Shown here: piece after piece, positions 1 through 6,600 of the stretch
Numbering within the stretch: position 1 is the first letter of the stretch
Layout: every line of letters begins with the position of its first letter
DNA from: CAZUGA01 sp964626505
GTDB lineage: Bacteria; Pseudomonadota; Gammaproteobacteria; Methylococcales; UBA1147
Length of the DNA stretch: 8,056 nucleotides
Assembly: GCA_964626505.1 (NCBI GenBank)
Contig: CAZVFR010000167.1
Location: 1-8,056 of the forward strand
Direction of reading: 5' to 3'
The notes under the pieces: model-generated
The model's input: only the letters and a program-made list of their open reading frames with translations
The model's database searches: none
Told to the model about the DNA's origin: nothing
Translations under genes and position numbers: made by a program

Positions 1-2243
1 CTGATTTCGTTTCCAATTTCGACACGTTTCATAGCAAGGGCGACAGGATCTATAGCGTTGTGCAGGTTCTTCCCGGCGGCATTGATGGCGACCAGCGTTC
101 AGCCATCATGCCGGCGCCTTTTGTTCCGGCATTGATCAATGAATTTCCCGAGATAGAGGTTGCATCAAGATATTTCCCACCCGGTAGAAAAATTGTAAAA
201 TTTCAGGAAAAAATATTTTATGAAAATGGCATCCGGTTTGTGGATCCTGACTTTCTCTCCATTTTTTCATTTAGGATGAGAGTGGGGGATTCTAAGACAG
301 CGCTTTCTAAACCGTATTCAATAGTTCTTACCGAGGCCTCTGCAATAAAATACTTTGGTAGTGAGAGTCCTATCGGTAAATCACTTTCCCTCGATAATAA
401 GGTGGACGTTACCGTTACTGGCGTCATTGATAATATTCCGAAGAACTCTTCGATCAAGTTTGACTTCCTGGTCTCAATGGCTACCGCCAACACTTTATAT
501 GACTGGATGAATAATTGGAAAGTGAACAACCAAGCGGCATTTTTACTTCTTTCCCAGGGAACTGAGCCCAAATTATTGGAAGAAAAGTTCGCATCAATGA
601 TTGAGAAATATTATGCAGATTCACCGGATTCCCCAAAAAGTTTGTATCTGCATCCACTATCTGATTTCTTTTTGCAGTCAAAAGGTATCGAAAATAATTG
701 GCAAAGAGGCGGCGCTAATTTCACTGTATTATGGATCGTTGCTGTATTATTACTGATTATTGCCAGTATCAATTTCATGAATTTGTCTACCGCTCGCTAT
801 ATAACGCGAGCGAATGAAGTCGGAATGCGAAAAGTTATTGGCGCAAGTAGGTTTCATTTAATTAAGCAATTTCTAGGCGAATCTATTCTCATGGCCTTCA
901 TCGCATTACCTTTTGCCATATTATTTTTTGTCTTAGTACGTCCGGCATTTGTTGCTTATGTAGCTAATGCTTTTGATCTTTCACTCAACAATCCAAGGGT
1001 ATTGATTTTGACTTTTATTGTCACACTTCTTACCGGAATTTTTGCAGGAAGTTATCCGGCATTTTATTTATCTGCTTTTAAACCAGTCCAGGTTCTCAAA
1101 GGCAAAATACAGACAGGAAAAAGAGGCGGCCGCTTGCGTAAAGCGATGGTTGTTGTACAATTTTCCTTTTCAATTATTCTAATTATTATGACAGTGGTCA
1201 GTGTAAAGCAATCAAATTATAATTCAAAAGTAGATTTAGGCTTTGATCGAAGCCGGATTATAGCAGTTGAAATTAGCGGTGATGCTCGTGAAAATCTTGA
1301 CATTCTAAAAAAGGAATTAGTCGGCCATAAAGATATACTGTCCGTATCTGCATCGACGGCTTTACCCATCGAATGGGAAACAATACAAAAGGTCTTTCCT
1401 GAAGAAACCAATAAAGATGAATCGTTGAATATGAATGTCTATGGTATTGATTATGGTTTTGTAGAGATGCTCGATCTAAAAGTCCAGCAAGGTCGTAGCT
1501 TCGGCCTCGATTATGATGATAATGAAAATATTTTACTAAATGAAACCGCTGTAAAACAATTACAATGGGTGAATCCAATTGGAAAACAAATTACAATTGA
1601 AGACGCAAAAGGGACAGTAATTGGAATTGTAAAAGACTTCCATTTCAAATCGATCTTTTTTAACGACATTTCTCCAACAGTTCTTCGTCTAGCTCCTAGT
1701 GAACTTAATTATATGCTGGTCAAATATTCCACACCTGATAAAAGGTCAGGTGTCCTCGATTTAATAGAAAATAAATGGAACAACTTAAATCCGGATCTCC
1801 CATTCGAATCTATGACGCTTGATTACTATTTCGAGGACGTTTATAGTGGTGACAAAACTGCCGAAATGGCTGGTGTTATTGGTTTAATGGCAATTTTTTT
1901 GTCTTGTATGGGATTACTCGGGCTTTCGTCTTTTGCCGTGGAACGGAGGATAAAAGAGATTGGTATCAGGAAAGTACTTGGCGCATCGGTCAGTGGTATT
2001 ATCAGGATGCTGACCTATAAATTCATGAAATTAGTATTCATTGCCAACATCATTGCAATACCCATTGCATACTTTATGATGTATAATATGATCCATTTTC
2101 TCTATGCTTACCCGGTAGATATCGGTATAGATATTTTTATTTTTACCGCAGTTATTACCTTGTTTATAGCATTTATTACGGTTACATCCCAGACATTGAA
2201 AACGGCTCATTCAAATCCGGCAGATTCATTAAAATATGAATAA
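1..2243 (+). CDS. FtsX/MacB-type ABC transporter permease, 5' truncated by window edge
   Basis: Inner-membrane permease of the MacB/FtsX family, expected to work with a separate ATPase that is not in this window. The frame is open from base 3 to the TAA at 2241-2243, giving 746 visible residues. The first residues (DTFHSKGDRIYSVV) match the segment that normally follows the first membrane helix, so roughly 45-60 residues including that helix lie upstream. The GTG at 60 is internal and not a start. A MacB_PCD-like extracytoplasmic region covers about residues 15-235. A first FtsX block follows, with helices near 240-262, 291-312 and 334-355; another helix lies at 380-400. A second extracytoplasmic region (400-620) precedes helices near 622-644, 677-697 and 710-732. 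The family signature occurs twice: EVGMRKVIGAS (272-282) and EIGIRKVLGAS (652-662). Such large two-block permeases are common in Bacteroidota and relatives. The substrate cannot be told; antimicrobial-peptide or macrolide efflux labels are generic. The gene ends convergent with the RAYT relic. Confidence 0.93.
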   Translation, partial: DFVSNFDTFHSKGDRIYSVVQVLPGGIDGDQRSAIMPAPFVPALINEFPEIEVASRYFPPGRKIVKFQEKIFYENGIRFVDPDFLSIFSFRMRVGDSKTALSKPYSIVLTEASAIKYFGSESPIGKSLSLDNKVDVTVTGVIDNIPKNSSIKFDFLVSMATANTLYDWMNNWKVNNQAAFLLLSQGTEPKLLEEKFASMIEKYYADSPDSPKSLYLHPLSDFFLQSKGIENNWQRGGANFTVLWIVAVLLLIIASINFMNLSTARYITRANEVGMRKVIGASRFHLIKQFLGESILMAFIALPFAILFFVLVRPAFVAYVANAFDLSLNNPRVLILTFIVTLLTGIFAGSYPAFYLSAFKPVQVLKGKIQTGKRGGRLRKAMVVVQFSFSIILIIMTVVSVKQSNYNSKVDLGFDRSRIIAVEISGDARENLDILKKELVGHKDILSVSASTALPIEWETIQKVFPEETNKDESLNMNVYGIDYGFVEMLDLKVQQGRSFGLDYDDNENILLNETAVKQLQWVNPIGKQITIEDAKGTVIGIVKDFHFKSIFFNDISPTVLRLAPSELNYMLVKYSTPDKRSGVLDLIENKWNNLNPDLPFESMTLDYYFEDVYSGDKTAEMAGVIGLMAIFLSCMGLLGLSSFAVERRIKEIGIRKVLGASVSGIIRMLTYKFMKLVFIANIIAIPIAYFMMYNMIHFLYAYPVDIGIDIFIFTAVITLFIAFITVTSQTLKTAHSNPADSLKYE

Positions 2244-2395
2244 GATCCGGATAAGAATAATTAAACATCATTTCAGGTAGAAAAATATGCCAAAATAAAA
2301 ATATAAAATTTTAGATTTTCAAATCATGAAACCTCCGTATTATAGATGCCAGATTTTGTGATTGTGGCCCAAATTTATATTGGCGTTGGTCATCC

Positions 2396-2425
2396 TGTAG
2401 AGACGCAAAATTTTGCGTCTCTACA
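2396..2425. repeat. Perfect 30-bp palindrome, REP-like, inside the RAYT linker
   Basis: The half-site TGTAGAGACGCAAAA (2396-2410) is followed directly by its exact reverse complement (2411-2425), with no spacer. GAGACGCAAAAT-type palindromes are widespread dispersed repeats, and REP-like palindromes are the usual partners of RAYT enzymes. The palindrome is a whole number of codons in phase with the RAYT frame and reads VETQNFASL on the minus strand. Because of its symmetry it reads the same peptide on the plus strand. Single strands could fold into a hairpin. Confidence 0.9.
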
Positions 2426-2505
2426 TTTTCTACATCCATATGGGTTTGCGTATTTTGCGTCTCTACATTTTCCACATCCACAGGGATTTACATATTTTGC
2501 GTCTC
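2410..2505 (-). repeat. 42-bp (14-codon) direct repeats in the RAYT linker
   Basis: The 12-mer ATTTTGCGTCTC occurs at 2410-2421, 2452-2463 and 2494-2505, exactly 42 bp apart. The sequence between the copies is also related; the minus-strand peptide reads ETQN-x5-DVENV twice. The leftmost 12-mer belongs to the 30-bp palindrome, so the tandem units look like expansions of one palindrome arm plus a spacer. Codon alignment of the two full units pairs the premature TAA (2488-2490) with CAA in its neighbour. Confidence 0.88.
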
Positions 2506-2833
2506 TTCCGTTAACGAATCCATATTATATCCATCATTCCTTCCGTCATCCATTTTATCAATAATAATTATTCCATGCACATGGTTGGGCATCACTACAA
2601 ATGGATTCAATATCACGAATGGGAAATAGTTTGGAATTTCACCCCAAAAACACCACGCAATTTTCCCAATGTCTGACAAAACCATTTCACCATCTACAAT
2701 TGCGCCAAAATAATGTTGATTATAGGTGCAGATGGTTACAAAATAGGACGCATTCCAACCGTAATTCCAATGTTGCAATCTTGTAGATGGTTTACGGTAT
2801 TTATTTTTATATTTTTCTGTCATTATGTATTTT

Positions 2834-3138
2834 TTAAATATTCGTAGTAGAGACTCCCAATGTGCTTTCAGCAAATTCCACAAATTCATCGATTGAATTA
2901 AATGATCTTGACTGGACTGGGACAATTGATCGAGAATCATATGACTTCGCTTCCACCAGATTACCATCGGTGCTAACTGCTAGTCTGGCCTGAGGCAGGT
3001 TTCCGGTATCTTGCACTGGTGGCGGAATAGGAACGCTTGGGGTACACGCGCAAACCAAAGCTAGAAGGGAAACTAATACCCATCTACAATTCTTATTCGT
3101 GACTCATAAGAACCATCTATGCTTTTGTGAATAAGCAT
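2834..3138 (-). pseudogene. Small proline-tethered lipoprotein-like gene, frame disrupted near its start
   Basis: From 3103 to the TAA at 2834-2836 one minus-strand frame encodes a lipoprotein-like N-terminus. A basic stretch is followed by the hydrophobic run WVLVSLLALVCA, a candidate lipidated cysteine and a proline-rich tether (TPSVPIPPPV). About 60 mostly polar residues of no recognised family then follow, including the segment SFNSIDEFVEFAEST. This frame has no ATG or GTG before the signal; only a TTG at 3058 lies inside the hydrophobic run. Upstream, a strong ribosome site precedes ATG 3136-3138, but that frame ends after 21 codons at TAG 3073-3075. One base gained between about 3075 and 3104 would join the two into a single coherent precursor. 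I read this as a frameshifted gene or a sequencing indel. The C-terminal end abuts the RAYT gene by 10 bases, so the original tail may also have been replaced. Function unknown. Confidence 0.5.
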
Positions 3139-3142
3139 CTTT

Positions 3143-3150
3143 TCCTCCTT
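3143..3150 (-). promoter_or_regulatory. Strong Shine-Dalgarno for the lipoprotein-like gene
   Basis: The minus strand reads AAGGAGGA, then AAAG, then ATG at 3138. The match to the 16S anti-Shine-Dalgarno is near perfect with about 5 bases of spacing. It marks ATG 3138 as the intended start, although that frame is interrupted before the signal sequence. Confidence 0.7.
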
Positions 3151-3195
3151 ATTGTTGGTTAATACTTCCAACCAAATATCATGATCTCCAACAAT
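3151..3195. repeat. Inverted repeat upstream of the lipoprotein-like gene
   Basis: ATTGTTGG (3151-3158) and CCAACAAT (3188-3195) are exact reverse complements separated by 29 bases. A smaller nested pair, TTGGTT (3155-3160) and AACCAA (3170-3175), overlaps the first arm. The structure sits immediately upstream of the ribosome site, so it could be a leader hairpin or an operator. No promoter is evident, and it may be chance in AT-rich DNA. The rest of 3196-3321 shows nothing I can name. Confidence 0.3.
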
Positions 3196-3321
3196 TTATT
3201 TATCTTCTAACTGCATAAGCGGTCATTTGTCATGTTTATCCGACTTGATGAAAAGTCAAGGAATGTTTATTCACCTATAATTCAATTATCAAGAAAACTT
3301 TTTACGTAACAAAGCTGAAAT

Positions 3322-3543
3322 CTAATCAGTGCCGGGAACACAATCTGAATCATATTGTTTTTGGTATTGTCGTTCGCAAACGATCGCATTGGTACCGGGG
3401 AAAATCGCTTGGTTGATGCTAATTACAGCATGGACGCGTGTCTTAGTACCACACGTTGCATAATCAGATTGAGCTTTTACGAATCCGACGAAGAAACTTA
3501 TGTTGACGAGTACTGCCAATGAGAAATACCATGCAGTTTTCAT
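3322..3543 (-). CDS. Small exported protein with three cysteines, unknown function
   Basis: A 73-residue protein. MKTAW followed by a hydrophobic run to about residue 22 (YFSLAVLVNISFFVGFV) and then KA-QSDY is a clear signal peptide, with likely signal peptidase I cleavage after residue 24. The mature product would be only about 49 residues, with three cysteines in the contexts ATCGT, IVCER and SDCVP. The odd number suggests one free cysteine or a disulfide-linked dimer. I recognise no family. The start is ATG 3541-3543, backed by AAGGAG at 3550-3555 with six bases of spacing; the stop is TAG 3322-3324. It lies 117 bases downstream of the nuclease gene on the same strand, separated by a hairpin, so it could be co-transcribed by read-through or have its own promoter. 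Base composition is closer to the AT-rich left side than to the nuclease gene. A role linked to the nuclease is only a guess. Confidence 0.75.
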   Translation of the reverse strand: MKTAWYFSLAVLVNISFFVGFVKAQSDYATCGTKTRVHAVISINQAIFPGTNAIVCERQYQKQYDSDCVPGTD

Positions 3544-3549
3544 TTTATT

Positions 3550-3555
3550 CTCCTT
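3550..3555 (-). promoter_or_regulatory. Ribosome binding site of the small exported protein
   Basis: AAGGAG on the minus strand, six bases (AATAAA) before ATG 3543. It fixes the start just ahead of the signal peptide. Confidence 0.7.
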
Positions 3556-3569
3556 CTTCTGCTAACTCT

Positions 3570-3608
3570 AATATAAATCCCCCAGAGCTTGCGAAAAACT
3601 CTGGGGGA
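3570..3608 (-). terminator. Hairpin after the nuclease gene, probable terminator or attenuator
   Basis: TCCCCCAGAG (3578-3587) and CTCTGGGGGA (3599-3608) form a perfect 10-bp GC-rich stem with an 11-base loop. On the minus strand it comes about 52 bases after the nuclease stop codon and is followed by TTTATATT, a weak T-rich tail. This fits a rho-independent terminator for the nuclease gene, possibly leaky, since the next gene starts only about 35 bases beyond the stem. Confidence 0.65.
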
Positions 3609-3660
3609 AATCTTAACGCAATTACCTGGATGATCAATATCGGTATCAGGTATTCGGAAT

Positions 3661-6600
3661 TTACTTCATCAATAACAGCTTCTTCTGCATGGTTACCGAA
3701 CTAGCTTTCAGCACATAGAGGTAGATGCCGCTGGCAACACGAATGCCTTTTTCATCGGTGGCGTTCCAGGTTACGCTGTGGTTGCCTGCCACTAACTGGC
3801 CGGAAACCAACTTCCGTACCAGCTGGCCGCGCAGGTTATAAATCGCAAGCGCAACTTCTCCCGCTTCCGGCAGCGCAAAGTCAATCGTAGTGCTGGGGTT
3901 AAACGGATTCGGATAGTTCTGTTCGAGGGCATAGCTTTCGGGAATGTCCGCTTCCGGATCAGCTTCGCTGAAATCCGCAGCAAGCTTTGGAGCTTCACCG
4001 CAATCACCCTCTACGGTGTAGCCCGCTGCCGCGCCATCATCCACAGCTGGGGTACCGCTTTGATCATGTGGTACAGTAACCAGGCAAATGGCTGTTCCTT
4101 TATTGCCGGCGGCGTCAGTAACTGCCAGATGAATAGTGTAAACCCGGCCATTGCCGCCGCCCTGGCGTTCACTACGCAGATCCACCGAACCGCAGTCGGG
4201 AGCTATCACAATATCATCATTGGTATTTCCATCGCCGCCGCCTTTGACATCCTCAGGTTCGTCACTAGACACCTCCGTAATGACCACGTCGCTTATCGAT
4301 AGATTGGTGTCGCAGTTGTCGGAAATCGCAGTAACGCACTGTGCCGCTGTAATTGTGTGGTAATTATGGTTGGGCGGCCACAGATCAATCGGGTTGGAGA
4401 TGGTCGTTATGACCGGTGGTGCGACGTCCAAATACATCACCAGCCCGTCATGGTCGGAGGAGCGGAGCGAGGTGGTGTCAGAGTTAATGAGGTCAAAGGC
4501 GGCGTCAGCATTGCCACGTCCATAAGCGAAACCGTAGACAGCAGGGTTGAGCACCGTGGAGGTCAGCGCATGGTCAAGCACCTGGGCGCTGCCCCGAAAG
4601 ATGAACGAGTAGCGATCTGGGGCAGGAAGGCTCAAGACCTGGTTGGTCAGGTTCGGATCGACCAGGTCTGGGCCGCTCAGCAGGTTTAGCGACGGATCGA
4701 AATCGCCGCTGATCTGCCCGACGGCATCCACGTAGCCGTCTGTGAACTCAAAGTCGTTGAAGTCGCCCGTGACAACCAGGCCCACACCGGTGGCCTGGAT
4801 CAAATCTACTTTCGCGGCGATGGACTGGGCCTGTTCGAGGCGTTTCACGCGCACGCGTTCGGCCTGCGAGCCCTCGATGCCGATGAATGATCGGTTATGA
4901 ACACCCAGCACATCGATGGGCAACGTCGGCTCGCCGTTGAAGATGAAGCGGCCTTCGAGCAATAGTGGCGGCCGGTCGTGGAGGATATCATTATTAAGTG
5001 TAATCGGATTGACGAAAGTTTCGGTTAAGCCGAGCTGAGTGATGGCATCGACCTGCACAAGGTCTTCGCGCACAAGGAAGCCGACGTCGATGGTGCCGAT
5101 GTCGTTGCCCTCAATCAAAAAGGCGGTGTAGACAACGCTGGCATCGACGGCGGTGATGTCTGCGGCGAGATCCTGGAGCACGCCAAGCTTCTCGGTCTCC
5201 TGAACGGCCAGGATGTCAGGTGCCTTGAGCACATCCAGGATATACTTGACAAACTTGGCGCGCCGTCGCGCGTATTCAGCCGTGCTTACGACCGCATCGT
5301 CGCGGGTTCCGCCCTGAAAGTTAGTACTCGACGGGTCGTCGACATCGTCGAAGAAGCGGAAGAGGTTGAGCGATCCGACGATGGCCTTGCCGGGATCGCG
5401 ATCCGGAACGGCAACCGGTAACGTTGCCGGGGCAACGGTTAGCTCGTTGGGCCACAACTCGTAACCGCCGAACTCAAAGCCGAGTACGCCGCGGGCGTCG
5501 AATGATGAGCCGGCGGGGATGATTAGGTTGGGCAGGCCCAGCTTGTCCGGGTCTAGTTCGAAGACCTCGGGGTTGCCGTCCCACGTCGGAATCGGAAACC
5601 CAAGTCCCGGAAACTCGACACCGGGTTCACGGAACGCACGATTAGGGCCGGCCACGATGTGGACTTCGGCGACGGGGTCAGGAACGAAGCTCTGGTTTGG
5701 CCCAGATACACTGCCGCCAGTAACCTCGATCAACATCGACTCGAAGCACTCGAAGTTGTTGACGCTGCAACTGGGCGTGTTCGGGTCTGGCGATGGCGTT
5801 GCCGCGTTGAAAACCACAGCATCGGGCACGCTGCCCGTGCCATCGACCGAAACGCTCGGCCCATTACTGAACTCGGTGAATCCAAAGAATTCGATCACCA
5901 ACCCGGTGACATCCACCAGGTCACCAACGCCAACAGTTGGCGCGCCTCCCGTGAAAACGAAGATGCCATCCGAAGTATTGATGTCACCGTCGGAACGGGC
6001 TGTTGGCGTCTGCATGAAGAACCCATTCGTCGCGAGGCAAGTCACGACGTTATCCTCTGTCGTGACGGTTTGGCTCTCGAAGGGCGAACTCGGGCCGGAG
6101 CCCTGAATCTCGTAGATTTCCGCCATAACCGGAGGGAAGCCCGGGCCGGGCGAGCCGACGTCATCACCGCTGTTGCCGCCCGCGCTCTTGCTGATGTACG
6201 TGTCGAAAGCCGGGGTACTCGCCGGCACCGTGCTCAAGGCCCAGTTCGCCCCGTCACTTGCATCAGCGCTCAGATCCGTCAGATAAATCGAGCTGGCGTT
6301 GTTATCGACAGGCCAGGGACTGCTGTCATCGAAATCGACGCCCGCCACGACGTTGGCGTGCGTAACATTGTCGCCGCTGTAGCTGGTAAAACTCGACCAC
6401 AACCCGACCTTGTCGCCGCTGTTGTTGAGTACACCGGTGCTCCAACTGGTAGTCGCAACCAGGTTGATGCTCGGCCCCCACGCCGCCGCAAAGTCCACAG
6501 CCGTGACGTCGTCGGCGTTGTAGAGAATAGCCGTCTCGCCAGGGGAAATCGAGCCGCTGGCGATGTTGGCGTTGGCGTGCGCCGAACTATTGTTGTCATC

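Larger units (their letters stand above)
2311..2823 (-). pseudogene. Decayed REP-associated tyrosine transposase (RAYT, Y1/HUH family)
   Basis: RAYTs are single-copy, IS200/IS605-related HUH enzymes that process REP palindromes. The start is ATG 2821-2823 (MTEKYKNKYR). The N-terminal 90 residues are typical: YGWNASYFVTICT near 21-33, then VVMPNHVHGIIII with the metal-binding HVH at residues 81-83 (codons 2575-2583). A TAA at 2488-2490 ends translation after 111 residues. Past this stop the same frame stays open for another 58 codons. It reads through a REP-containing linker (VETQN repeats) into QYKFGPQSQNLASIIR (codons 2382 to 2335), which resembles the RAYT segment just before the catalytic-tyrosine helix. 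After IIR the sequence becomes RFHDLKI and stops at 2311. The usual GFK..VT tyrosine region is absent, perhaps by a deletion joining IIR to the later WQSRFHD motif. Both the stop and the missing helix make it very unlikely to be active. It begins 10 bases after the stop of the lipoprotein-like gene. No strong Shine-Dalgarno sequence precedes it. Confidence 0.85.

Noticed and set aside
60..62. GTG at 60 as the start of the permease
   Set aside because: Conserved permease sequence is in frame upstream to base 3, no ribosome site is present, and the family needs an N-terminal membrane helix that lies before the window.
2396..2520. Possible CRISPR-like array at the 42-bp repeats
   Set aside because: Spacing is regular, but the inter-repeat segments are themselves related, only three copies exist and they are coding. 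This is a tandem repeat.
2346..2564. Plus-strand open frame of 72 codons over the palindrome
   Set aside because: It exists because the palindrome and 42-bp repeats are open on both strands. The minus frame carries real RAYT motifs; this one has none and no ribosome site.
2824..2967. Longer RAYT start at 2967, adding 48 residues
   Set aside because: The extra residues overlap the lipoprotein-like frame and do not resemble RAYT sequence. MTEKYKNKYR at 2823 is the typical family N-terminus.
3242..3260. Small hairpin CTTGA...TCAAG as terminator of the small exported gene
   Set aside because: The stem is only 5 bp with competing pairings and no T-run on either strand.
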